In this document: positions 9,485 through 19,017 of the stretch, piece after piece | How the letters are laid out: every line of letters begins with the position of its first letter | How positions within the stretch are numbered: position 1 is the first letter of the stretch | Source: Kalmanozyma brasiliensis GHG001 | Lineage: Eukaryota > Basidiomycota > Ustilaginomycetes > Ustilaginales | Assembly: GCF_000497045.1 (NCBI RefSeq) | Contig: NW_015961959.1 | Location: 992,001 to 1,056,000 of the forward strand | Length of the DNA stretch: 64,000 bases | Direction: 5' to 3' | Notes under the pieces: model-generated | What the model was told of the DNA's origin: nothing | Seen by the model: only the letters and a program-made list of their open reading frames with translations | Databases searched by the model: none | Program-made: the position numbers and the translations under genes

Positions 9485-11252
9485 ATGTTGAAGGTAGGTC
9501 CCTCGAGCCATCACCCATCCACACCGATAAGCAACCAGACTGACCACTGTCTACCCATTTCAACTTCGGATGCGACAGGAACTCACGGGTCAAGCACAGG
9601 GCTACCTGGGCAACCGCAAGCCCTTTACCGCCGTCACCGACTGGATCGACCGACTCTGCACCCAGCGCTACGCCGAAGAAGAGTACGATGGCATTCCCGA
9701 ACTCGTCGAGGCCATCAACCTCCAGTCCACCGGTCCCACCGAAGCGAGCCGTGCCCTGCGCAAGAAGCTCAAGTACTCCAATGTCCACGGTCAGAAGCGC
9801 GCGCTCATCATCCTCAAGGCGCTCGTCGAAAACTGCGGACAGCGATTCCAGAACACGTTCGCCAACGATCAGCTCGTCGATCGCATCAAGATCATGTCGC
9901 AGGATCAGCTGGTGGATGCCTCGGTGCGCCGGCTGCTCATGCGCGTTCTGCTCTCGTGGCATCAGCAGTTCAAGGACGACCCAACTAAAAAGATGGTCGC
10001 AGGTCTTTACCACGCTTGCGGCGGTGGAAAGAAGTCCGAGGCGCAGAAGAAGAACGAAGCAGCCGAGGCGTACCGCAAGCTGCAGGAGAAGCAACGCATC
10101 GAAGCACAGATCCGTAGCGACCGCAAAGCCGCCGAGCAGCTGCAGAAGGAAGAGGACAAGAAACGCGGTAAGAAGGGCGTCAAACGACCCGCCTTCAACT
10201 TCGAGCAGGAGAAGCCCTCCATTTTGCAATCGCTCGCCATCTCGCAGCAAGTCGCCACGGCGCTCGTCAACGCTCTGCAGCACGTCAACCGCGAGAAGGA
10301 GAGCGTCACCCAAAACGCACGCGTGCAGGACTACCTCGTCAAGACCAAGGTGGAGCGCAAGAAGATCATCCGCTACGTCCAGCTCGTCAAGGATGAAGAG
10401 TTCCTCGGCTCGCTCATTTCAGCCAACGACCAGATCATTCTGGCGCTCGAGCTGTACGATCGACTCTCCAAGCCTGCCGACTTGGATTCGGACGACGACG
10501 AAGAGCCGCTGGCCGCCATCTCGGGCTCGGGGCAGACGGCGCAACAGAAGACAGCGGCCCGTTTGGCGGCGGACGATGCCGAGATCGAGATGGTGCGCAA
10601 ACGCATCGCGGATGCCCGCCTCAACGCCCCCGATAGCGAGCTGGAGAAGCTACAGACGCGCCAAAGGGTGCGCATCGAGCGTCACAACTCGCGCGTGGGC
10701 AGCATGCGCAGCTTCGACATGAGCCCACAGGCTTCCCAGGCCGGCTCGAGCCAGCGAGCTGCCGGAGGAGGAGGAGGAGGCGCGATGAACGATCTCATCG
10801 ATCTCGACTTCCAGGAGGATCAGGGACGCTATCACTCGCAGACCCAGCCAGGCGGTGCGCGTCGAGGCATGACGGCGAGCGAGGCAGCTGGGAGCAGCAG
10901 CGCCCAGCACGGCGCCCTGTCGGACTACAGCGACTACGAGTCGGAGGAATCGGCCGACGAACACGCCCACCCGCAGGCGCCTGGCCGTGCTCGTCAGCTC
11001 GCCGCATCGTCTTCGCGACCCGAAGGTGGGTCGTGGTCCAACCTCAACGACTCGGACGAGGAAGAATGGCTGCGAACCACGCAGAACCATCGACCCAACA
11101 TCGGACCCGGCTTCAACTGGGACGAGGAGGAGGCGGACGACGATCCGTTTGCCGATCCATTTGCCGATGCCAACAATGCAGCTGCGTCGGGTAGCGGGTG
11201 GGGGATCGAGCGACCGCAGAACCAGCCTCGAAAGGAGTGGGGTGTGGTGTAG
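9485..11252 (+). CDS. LSB5: LSB5-like VHS/GAT endocytic adaptor (spliced)
   Basis: Exon 1 is only ATG TTG AAG (9485-9493). An 85-nt intron follows (GTAGGT to GCGACAG, with CTGAC branch-like sequence near 9539), then exon 2 9579-11252: 560 aa. A VHS domain spans about 20-150, a charged coil 150-200, and a GAT-like helical domain about 215-300, as in yeast Lsb5, which links ubiquitinated cargo and actin regulators at the plasma membrane. The C-terminal 260 residues extend beyond yeast Lsb5. They carry a clathrin-box-like LIDLD (residues 409-413) and two DPF motifs near residue 525, which suit binding to clathrin and AP-2 ear domains. An in-frame ATG at 9570 would give MRQ instead of MLK; I prefer the spliced start because the intron signals are good. 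Confidence 0.87.
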
Positions 11253-11634
11253 GCGGACGTAACATGCAATGCAGCTTCGAGCTGATTTGGGTCCTCTTTC
11301 TTCCCTCTAGCCTCTCCTCAGTATCTTGTCGCATGTCGTGATCCAGTTTGCAATACATTGTCTTTCGTGAGTTCGCAGTATGCTGATGATGTCCAAGACC
11401 TCGCGTCAACTGCAGGGGCAGGGTCCACCAGACGCGCTAGCTCACTCCCGAGGCCTTTTGAAAGCGCTAAACCCTGCCACATTTTTGGAAACGGTCGGCT
11501 AGCCAATTCAAGTCTCCATGCGCTGTGCCTGTGAATCCAACCGAGAGACAAACACACATGCTCAGCCCCGACCACCATTCATCAGGTCCACCATCCCATC
11601 TGTCCATCCCATCGCCATCCACTACACAATCAAC
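11253..11634. other. Intergenic region before the coiled-coil gene
   Basis: About 380 bp with the LSB5 3' end and the next gene's C/A-rich leader (CCATC repeats before the ATG at 11635). No gene seen. Confidence 0.5.
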
Positions 11635-13470
11635 ATGAGCGGGCGGGAGCGTATCGCTCAAGCCGGACCGAGCAATCCCAGTCGGCAGCCCAAACCAGCC
11701 ACCAGCTGGTCGCTGTCCCTCTTTGGTGGACGACAGACCAAACCATCATCCAACCCATCTGGTCTCGGGTGGAGTCGACCTGGCGCCTCGTCCTCTGCGC
11801 GTCATCGGGACGAGCGAGAATCTTTGCTCCCGTCTCCGAGCGCGGACGACTTTGACGATTCGGATGCCATCTCGTTGCTCTCCAACATTGCGGATCGTGA
11901 TTCGCGCCGGGGTGGTAGCGGATCGGCTGCCGCGCGTCGTCGTGCGCGTGCGAGGGCCAGAGCACAAGGTCGAACATGCGGAACATTCTGGCTGGACGTC
12001 GAAGAGTGGATCCCAGCGCTATCGTGCGGGCTGCTCGGCAGGACGAGCACCTCAGAAGGTGAAGGGAGGAGACAACGCGCTGCGTCGATTGGCAGCGTCA
12101 TGAGTCGCGGCAGACGCAGTCAGGCAGACGAGGAGGCCGTCGCGGCATTGACACATCAGCGATCGGTCAGCGATGCGAGCCTCGATAGTATCGCTGGCAG
12201 TCTGGCCGGGTCCGGATTTGCGGAGAGCGTCGACGATGATGCGGGTATGCTGGATGATGTGGACATTGCGAGGTTTGGTCAGCCGATAGCCACGCATCAA
12301 CACGACCACGAGTCCCCAGCTCAATCTCAGGCGGCAGCAGAAGACGAAGCACTACTCAAAGCGGAAGCAGAAGCAGCTGAGGCGAACGCACAAGCAGAAC
12401 GTCAAAGAGCACTCGAAGCTGAGGCCGCGCGACTGCAGCAGGAAGCCGAAGCAGAAGCGCAACGACAGAAAGACGAAGAAGCGAGGCTCGCGGCAGAAGA
12501 GGAAGCTGCCATCGCCAAAGCGCGTCGCAAGGCCGAGCGCAAAGCTGCCAAAGCGGGGCTGTTGAAGCTGCAACAGGAGAACAAGGCAGCGCAGGGATGG
12601 AGAACCGAGGCTGAGGCAGAAGCTGCTGCTGGCGGGTTTGGGCTTGCTGATGCGGAGGAGGACGAGTCGTACGATCACGACGCAGCCGAGGAACACTTCG
12701 ACTACCAGGATGCGGATGAGGAGATGCACGGCGGCGAGTACGAGCAGTATGGCGATGCCGAGGAAGGCGCGGATGGGTACTACGCGACGGTGCAAGAGCA
12801 AGGACCGGCTGGAGTTGTAGTTCACCACCACTACTATCACGCTACCCCGCCAGCCGAGGAGGAGGAAGAAGTGTTCGTCTACCAGCCCTCGCTGCCCGCT
12901 CAGCAGGATCGCAGTCCAGTCAAGGAGGTGGTCGAGGAAGACGAACCTGACATCGCGGGGCTCTCCTTTGGCCGCAAGGCGTCTCGATCGCGACACCACG
13001 ACAGCAGTGCAGGTAGTCGCTCTGGAAGTGGGCTCACGCCACGCGGTCTGCCCAGCTCTTCCTCGAGCAATAGCATCACCCGCCCCACCTATCGCGATCG
13101 ACCCCGTCGAGGCTCTAAGTCGTCCAACTCCTCCTCCGGCATCTTTTCCTATCAGTCGTCCAACGCTCTGCACCCAAACGCACCGTCGACGGTGGCGACG
13201 AGCGTCACTTCGCCGCTGGGTCGCGAGTCGGAAGAGGTGTACACCCCCGCAGCGGGGCTGGAAGGCACGAAGGGTGGCGCAGCGCACGAGGTCGAGGGTG
13301 CCCAGTTCGGAAAGGCCGATGTGGACGCGAACGAGTTCGGCGTCATCACAGCAGGTAGCGACAGGGGTGGTGCGGGGCGGGTCAAGAAGAGTTGGCGCGA
13401 GAAGCGCGCCCGCAGTCAGGTGGTCCCCGACGAGGACGGGGAGCGATTCGAAGGGTTTCCTGGCTTCTAA
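11635..13470 (+). CDS. Orphan acidic coiled-coil protein
   Basis: 611 aa from the ATG at 11635 in the context atcaacATGagc. I recognise no family. Residues 1-110 are Ser/Arg-rich and disordered, with a short Arg/Ala repeat. A short Trp- and Cys-containing patch (TFWLDVEEWIPALSCGLLG) follows. Residues about 240-330 are a strong Ala/Glu/Lys heptad-like coiled coil. Then come acidic, Tyr/His-rich and Ser/Arg-rich segments and a Lys/Arg patch close to the end (VKKSWREKRARSQ). The C-terminus reads DGERFEGFPGF. No membrane helix or signal peptide is obvious. It lies in the same direction as LSB5, 382 bp downstream, which could hint at a trafficking role, but nothing in the sequence proves this. Confidence 0.75.
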   Translation: MSGRERIAQAGPSNPSRQPKPATSWSLSLFGGRQTKPSSNPSGLGWSRPGASSSARHRDERESLLPSPSADDFDDSDAISLLSNIADRDSRRGGSGSAAARRRARARARAQGRTCGTFWLDVEEWIPALSCGLLGRTSTSEGEGRRQRAASIGSVMSRGRRSQADEEAVAALTHQRSVSDASLDSIAGSLAGSGFAESVDDDAGMLDDVDIARFGQPIATHQHDHESPAQSQAAAEDEALLKAEAEAAEANAQAERQRALEAEAARLQQEAEAEAQRQKDEEARLAAEEEAAIAKARRKAERKAAKAGLLKLQQENKAAQGWRTEAEAEAAAGGFGLADAEEDESYDHDAAEEHFDYQDADEEMHGGEYEQYGDAEEGADGYYATVQEQGPAGVVVHHHYYHATPPAEEEEEVFVYQPSLPAQQDRSPVKEVVEEDEPDIAGLSFGRKASRSRHHDSSAGSRSGSGLTPRGLPSSSSSNSITRPTYRDRPRRGSKSSNSSSGIFSYQSSNALHPNAPSTVATSVTSPLGRESEEVYTPAAGLEGTKGGAAHEVEGAQFGKADVDANEFGVITAGSDRGGAGRVKKSWREKRARSQVVPDEDGERFEGFPGF

Positions 13471-13553
13471 CTTCCTCACCCACACTCATACTCGCACATG
13501 GACGATCCTATAAGACGCGAATGCATTTTGCTAAACGTATCCAACATGCGAAC

Positions 13554-15827
13554 TCAATTATACTCGTCGTACAAAATGGTCTTTCCGACACTGGCGATGC
13601 GCTTCCTCCTCTTTCCGTCGGTCTGCTCCTCCTCCTTGCGGGCAGCCGCCTTGTTCTCGTCGCCAAAGAACGAATATCCACTTTGACCCACCTGGCTGTT
13701 CTTGCCCGCATCGTCGTAGTCGTGCGTGTAGCCGTTGCTCTTGCTGCCGATGGGCAGACCGGTGCGCACATCGCACTCGACACCCGCATGATCGATGTAG
13801 GTGCTCCTCGACCGCACGTTGGCCGACTTGTACAGCTCGATGATCATCGTCTGCGTCTGCAGCAAATACGACTCGAGAGTGTCCAAGAAGCGTTTGGTCT
13901 GGAGATGCTTTGACGAGGCGCAAACGGTGATGCCGTCGTCTTTGATGATGTACCCGATACCGAAGCCGTCTGGGACCACCGGGCCGAAGCCGAACATGCG
14001 CAGTGCCGGGTTGCCGCAGTTCGAGGTGGAGACCACCGTGTGGTTGAGCTTCGCATACCCTGCGTCCGTAAAGATGGCCGGAGTTGCCGCCTTCTCATTG
14101 TGCTTCTTCCACAAATTGTGCAGCGCGTACAGATGTCGATCGTGACCCTGACCGGATGCGCAGGCACGACTCAGCTTGGCATGTCCATCACACGCCTTGC
14201 GCAGCGCATCGATCTTGGCCTCGTTCTTGGCACCTGACACGTAGGTCTCGACGAACTTGGCGGAATGCGGTTGGACGGTGCGGATCGCCTCGGTGCGTCC
14301 GTGAAGAAAAGCCTTGGTCATGGCCGGTTCGTAGGTCGTCTCGCATCGCCCGTACAGCGTGTAGTACGCCGCCTGGAACGCCATCTGCACAAACGCATCG
14401 GGCGAGAACCGGTGACGCGTGATAAAGTTCTTGCCGTACCGATCGAACTCGAGCACCTCGCACTCGTTCTGGCAGATGAGATCGCTGAGTCGGGTCTCAC
14501 CGTATCGGATGCCGTCCGCAAGCTTGGTGGTGAGATTCCACTCGAGCTTCTTAGGCGCCGTCGCCTGGTCCACGTCCTGCGCCTTTTGCGCATCCACCTC
14601 GCTGGTGGTCCCATTGGCCTTCTTACCCGATCCCTTGGCAAACGGACTCGTCTTGGCCTTGAACAGACTCTTGGTCGCCGAATTGATGGATTTGGCAAAC
14701 CGCATGATCAACTCCGTATACACATCCGCAGCGTAGCGCAGCACCGTATGACCATCGACCCCCGTGTGTTCAAAGTTGACGCCGGCAGCGCCGTTGGCGC
14801 AGATGATGATCTGGAGCTTGTCGTACCATCGGTTGGTGCACGTGCCGGTCTGGATGCCGCGTTGGAGCTTGTACGTGCCGCAGAGCATGTTGTTGCTCAG
14901 CTCGGCGGCGTCTGCGGGAGCGGAATCGTCCATGCACACGACGAACAGCGCCGAATCGACCACCTCGAGACACTTGCGATTGTGCGCGTCTTCGCGGAGG
15001 TGTTCGCGGTACATGGACCAGATGGGGCGCTTTTCGGTGGTGAGGATGCCGACGGATCCCTTGGCGACGTCCTCGGTCGGGATCTGGTCGGCGTCCTTCA
15101 TGATGGCTTGGAGGTTTCCCAACATCGCGCGTTCGGTGAGCAACGGTCGATGCTCCTCGTCCAACGCTTCGAACCAGTAGATCTGGCCCCGGCGCATCAC
15201 GACAATGTGACGCGATTCAGGTTCCACCTCCATCCGACACCCGTTCGCCGTAGGGATGCGCGAGGTGGCAAACAGCCGCGTGTACTGAAACATGTCCAGC
15301 GGCGTGCTCCTCACGCTATCCGGCTCGAGCACCCCCGTGCGCAGATCGTGGATAAACGCCAGACTCGCCAGAATCAAATTCGCCGTTCGCATCAGCTGAT
15401 TCCCCCGCGTCGGCGTAGGATCGTCCTCGAGGATGAAAAACGGGTTGAGGTTGAGCACCACCGAGTCCGAGGCTTGGAGGTAGCTCTCGTCCCAGAACTC
15501 CTCGATGTAGCTGGCGCGCGTGCTGGCGTACTCCTGCAGCTGCGCCTGGACGATGGGGCCGTCAGTCTTGAGGAAGTCGGCGACGACGGATTGGGTCGTC
15601 GCGTGCTGTTCAGGCGTTTGGAGCGGTTGAAGGCTCGACAGGTAGCGTTGGCAGGTGTCTTCGAGGGTGGGGATGGGAAGGTGCGGGAGCTTGGATTGAC
15701 CTTCGAAGGTCTTGCCGCCGCCGAGACCTTCCGCGGCGCCGCCATCGTTGACCGAGGCGGACTTGACCTCGACGGCTTGCGCGTTGAAGTTGCCCTTGGC
15801 TTCGGATGACATGAGACCCGGTGCCAT
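13554..15827 (-). CDS. YAT2: Carnitine O-acetyltransferase, YAT2-like
   Basis: 757 aa choline/carnitine acyltransferase that moves acetyl groups between CoA and carnitine, needed for growth on acetate, ethanol or fatty acids. The catalytic His is His354 in FEHTGVDGHTVLR, a form typical of the Yat2 branch. LCGTYKLQRGIQTGTCTNRWYDKLQ upstream is the CoA/carnitine pocket region, and the STSNCGNPALRMFGFGP segment supplies the substrate-binding Ser/Thr pair. It has no clear mitochondrial presequence and no C-terminal PTS1 (it ends YDEYN), so a cytosolic location is most likely. A linker of about 30 residues (Lys/Gly/Thr-rich, near residue 395) interrupts the fold. The start at 15827 is an ATG. TATA-like sequence sits about 85 bp upstream. 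Confidence 0.93.
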   Translation of the reverse strand: MAPGLMSSEAKGNFNAQAVEVKSASVNDGGAAEGLGGGKTFEGQSKLPHLPIPTLEDTCQRYLSSLQPLQTPEQHATTQSVVADFLKTDGPIVQAQLQEYASTRASYIEEFWDESYLQASDSVVLNLNPFFILEDDPTPTRGNQLMRTANLILASLAFIHDLRTGVLEPDSVRSTPLDMFQYTRLFATSRIPTANGCRMEVEPESRHIVVMRRGQIYWFEALDEEHRPLLTERAMLGNLQAIMKDADQIPTEDVAKGSVGILTTEKRPIWSMYREHLREDAHNRKCLEVVDSALFVVCMDDSAPADAAELSNNMLCGTYKLQRGIQTGTCTNRWYDKLQIIICANGAAGVNFEHTGVDGHTVLRYAADVYTELIMRFAKSINSATKSLFKAKTSPFAKGSGKKANGTTSEVDAQKAQDVDQATAPKKLEWNLTTKLADGIRYGETRLSDLICQNECEVLEFDRYGKNFITRHRFSPDAFVQMAFQAAYYTLYGRCETTYEPAMTKAFLHGRTEAIRTVQPHSAKFVETYVSGAKNEAKIDALRKACDGHAKLSRACASGQGHDRHLYALHNLWKKHNEKAATPAIFTDAGYAKLNHTVVSTSNCGNPALRMFGFGPVVPDGFGIGYIIKDDGITVCASSKHLQTKRFLDTLESYLLQTQTMIIELYKSANVRSRSTYIDHAGVECDVRTGLPIGSKSNGYTHDYDDAGKNSQVGQSGYSFFGDENKAAARKEEEQTDGKRRKRIASVGKTILYDEYN

Positions 15828-16976
15828 GGTTGCGGATGGGGTTCTGGGTGGAATGTCGGTGGTCGAAGAGATGGTGATGGTTAGGAGGCAGGATGCGATC
15901 GACCAGCTATATATGGCTCAGGCCAAGAAGGGGAGAGGATCAGTCACGAGTCTGTTGACCGATGGACGAGGCTTGGAAGGCCGGCGAGCCCACACGGCTG
16001 GAAGCGGATGTGGGGAAAAGAGGGGATCGGAGATTACTGGCCGAAAGTGCAGAAGCCTCGCCTTGAGCCTTCTGCTTGCTTTCTCTATGGTTCTTCTGTC
16101 TCTGGCCGTCTCTACTGTCTCGACGTGACCGATGACCTCTTCGAGGCTTCTCCCACGGTACCCAGCGCAGAAGTCGTTGCGGCTTGGCATGACCCCTTCG
16201 TCCAGGGTAAGCCTCGAGCCGAGCAGCGGTACAGTCACGCTTCGACCGCTTTTTCCCATTTAGGCGAGGTGGAGGAATTAAAGAGGGTCCACAAGCGCGA
16301 TCGCATCACATCGCAGCGCACAGAGACACAAAGATTCGGCAAGCATCTCGTAGATGCAAAGCGCCTCTTCTTGGTAGACAGAGCGACGTGCGCGACAATG
16401 GCAAGCCACCCCATGCAGCCACTCTGCGCTCAAACACGTCGTCAGGAACAGCCGTGGGTCCCCTTTTCCAGTCTCGCACACGCAGAGGCGGGCGTGATGG
16501 AGTGGAAGTGTCTGGAGGAAGAATGAACGAGTCTAGGCCGTAATGACTCTCGGACAAGGCGGAAATGAGATCTGTGTGCCATGCAGAACGGTGATGCGGA
16601 GAAGCAGACTGGATGGCCGACAAGGCGGTAAGAGGCCGCGACCAGCTTGAGCGGCAGCGATGCGGGGAAAAGGAGGGTCGTGCAGAGTCTCGATTCGCCG
16701 ACGGCTGACGCCTTTTCGCGCGATATCCAGAGCAAAGGGATCGCGATCGGGGTGATTCGTATACCGAGATCTATTCCCAAAGGACCCTGAGCTGAGAACG
16801 GAATCAGACCACATTCACGGTGAATTTGGCAGCGAACCAGGCGCTTTGCCAAACACCGTCATGGAGTTGACGCTCTCAATGAACGTGCTTTGTTTGGATC
16901 GACGTTGCATTCACCAAATTCTTCGCCATCATCAGATCAAACCCTCGCAGACACAGCTGCGTGACCCTGATCCATC
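15828..16976. other. Divergent promoter region, carnitine acetyltransferase and lipocalin-like genes
   Basis: About 1.15 kb between two divergent starts. Short open frames on both strands lack homology I can recognise and lack good composition. Apart from the TATA box at 15907 I see no defined element. Confidence 0.5.
15907..15913 (-). promoter_or_regulatory. TATA box of the carnitine acetyltransferase gene
   Basis: TATATAG on the minus strand, about 80-86 bp above the ATG at 15827. Position and sequence fit a core promoter. Confidence 0.55.
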
Positions 16977-17763
16977 ATGGCGGCAACAAACACGACAGCT
17001 TTCGACATCGACCTCCCCTTCACGAGCTACGACGCCTCGCATCCACTCGACTTCTCCTCTCGACCACACGAAAAGATCGACGGCTTCTGGTACATTGTCG
17101 GCTCTTCGCTTCCCCTGTGGAAGCCCAAGAAGAATGTGGTGATCCGCTACATCCCCCACCCAGGTGCTGGCGCGAACGAGGTCAAGTTCACCGACGAGAT
17201 TCGCTCCGAACCGCGATCCAAGAGTGCCGATCCCGAAGCGGTGCAGGCTTCGGGTCTGTCCTCCAAATGGAAGCGTGAGGAGAGCTGGTTCAACAAGGCT
17301 TTCGGAATCAAGGGCACCAATGTGCTTCAGAAGAATGCCAAGAACGGGTAGGTCTTCCCTCCTCCTCCTTTCCCTCCCTTGCTCTCTTACTGATCCTCTT
17401 CGATCTTTTGCATTCGTGATGCGCAGCGCATCGTATCAGTGGACGGGCAACGGTCTGCTGCGATTCTTCCACTCGAAATGGCAAGTGATCGGCTACGGTC
17501 CGTACGACCTCACCGACTCGTCGCGCACCAAGTTCGACTGGCTCGTCACGTACTTTGAAAAGACGCCCGCGACGCCCGCTGGCATCGACCTCTACGTGCG
17601 CGATCCGAGGGATATGCCCGACGCAACGTACAAAGAGATCCTCGAGCAGATGAAAGCGCTCAAGGCAAAGTACGAGGCAGATCCGGATGCCAAGCGCAAG
17701 CAGTTGGCAGGAGAGCTGGCCAAGCTTGCCGAAGAGTTTTTCGACATCCCACACGATGTGTAA
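16977..17763 (+). CDS. Lipocalin-like (calycin) protein, spliced
   Basis: Exons 16977-17347 and 17427-17763 join across a 79-nt intron (GTAGGT to GCGCAG) to give 235 aa. The first half has DGFWYIVGSSLPLW, resembling the GxW strand-A motif of lipocalins, and an alternation of hydrophobic strands continues through the splice (YQWTGNGLLRFFHSKW, KFDWLVTYFEKTP). The last 60 residues form a charged helix. There is no signal peptide, so it is probably intracellular. Lipocalin-like folds bind small hydrophobic ligands; a ligand cannot be proposed here. The assignment rests on pattern rather than a strong signature, so an uncharacterised fungal family is an alternative. It converges with the CHY zinc-finger gene 99 bp downstream. 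Confidence 0.75.
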
Positions 17764-17862
17764 CTGCTCCGCTCGGAATGATACCCATTTGACACCATTC
17801 CTCTATGTTGTCGAGTTGCTGAGAGAGTGTGTGTCGGATACAAATACAATTGCTCGTCGTCG

Positions 17863-18647
17863 TTACGACCAGTCGAGATCATCGTCGTTGAACTTGCTCC
17901 ACTGTTTCCCCGCTGGACCGCCGTTGAGTGCGGAAGCGTCGAGCAGGGGTTTGCCGTCTTCCCCCACTGGTCCCGCTGCGTCCAATGGTAGACCGTCGGG
18001 GCCGAGCTTGCCAGCGGCTCGATCCTTGATCGCCTGCAGCCAGCCGCCCTCGTCGATGCGCTCCGTCTCCTGCGCCGCCACGCGACGAAAGTAAAAGTCC
18101 TTGCGTGGATCGTACTTCACCCGGTCGTCGCGCAGCATGCGGTTGTCCACCCGCGCATCTTCGCCTTCCACCGACAGCACCGCTTGCGGCGTTTTCGCGT
18201 CGATCACCTGCAAAACAACACCACAAGACAAAGTCAGCAAGGAGGACGGTGGCATGTGGGGTGAGGTTGAGGACGTACGTAGTGATTATCGCAATGCGGA
18301 CAGAACTCGTCCGACTCTTCGTATTGCGTGAGATCTTTACGGAAGGCCTTGCGACACTTTTTGCAGATGAAGGCCATCTCGATGGTTTTCCGCAACTCGT
18401 GGTCTTGTGACTCTGCATGACATTGTGGACACTGAGGAGACAAACAGGATTAGTCAATATTGGTCTTAGATGTCGACGAAAAGTACGTTGCTCGAGGGAT
18501 CTTACGTCGAAGAACTTCTGACAGCACGGCGCTCGGATCGACACCTGTGCGTTGAGGATGTGTTTGCTGTACAGCAGCGACGGGGAAAGCATGGTATTTA
18601 GTCAGGAGGTCTACGATACGCTGTACGACTCTTGGTACTTACCACAT
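17863..18647 (-). CDS. CHY-type zinc-finger protein, four exons with a 5-nt first coding exon
   Basis: Exons: 18647-18643, 18566-18506, 18431-18279 and 18207-17863, giving 187 aa. Introns are 76, 74 and 71 nt, all GT-AG. The first coding exon is just ATGTG, so the start Met and part of Cys2 are split by an intron. The spliced N-terminus MCKHILNAQVSIRAPCCQKFF carries the CHY-finger start. Paired Cys motifs follow: CPQCH, CKKC and CPHCDNHY. A conserved C-terminal half contains EGEDARVDNRMLRDD and an acidic end (DDDLDWS). CHY fingers bind zinc; yeast Hot13, which helps Tim13 biogenesis in mitochondria, is a known CHY protein, but this branch lacks an established role. All exon joins restore family sequence, so the model is well supported. 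Confidence 0.88.
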
Positions 18648-19017
18648 GGTGCCTGTGCTCGCTGGGTGAAGATGGTGGAGAGCTGTGGAAAGAAGCCACA
18701 AAGTAGCTCGACCGACATCTTCTCAAAACTTGAAAGTGACATGCGCAGTTCTGGGAAACCAACACTTTTTGAGCTGCACTTTACGCGCTTCGACTTTCGG
18801 ACGAGACGCGGCAAACTGTCTTCAGCCATGCGCCCTTCTCAACCTGGCTACGTCGAAGGCGACACTACATAGCGCTGGGGTCCGGCAGGACACTCGAAAG
18901 CGATATGAAACACTGCTCCTCATGTCTCAATATAACACACATGCTGGAGCTCGCCCATTGTACTTGCTAGCAAAGGTATCAGCATTGTCTAGTTGGGTTG
19001 ACGCAAGAAAAGGCGCA
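18648..19017. other. Intergenic region between CHY and OFD1 genes
   Basis: About 370 bp between two minus-strand genes; promoter of the CHY gene and 3' flank of OFD1. No gene seen. Confidence 0.5.

Noticed and set aside
9570..9578. ATG at 9570 as the LSB5 start
   Set aside because: It lies inside an intron with good GT, branch-like and AG signals. The spliced start at 9485 is preferred, though both give the same domain.
14265..15809. 514-aa open frame opposite the carnitine acetyltransferase gene
   Set aside because: Antisense shadow with no recognisable domain.
16008..16526. 172-aa open frame between the carnitine acetyltransferase and lipocalin-like genes
   Set aside because: No family, unusual codon use for this genome and no ATG-supported start context; treated as promoter sequence.
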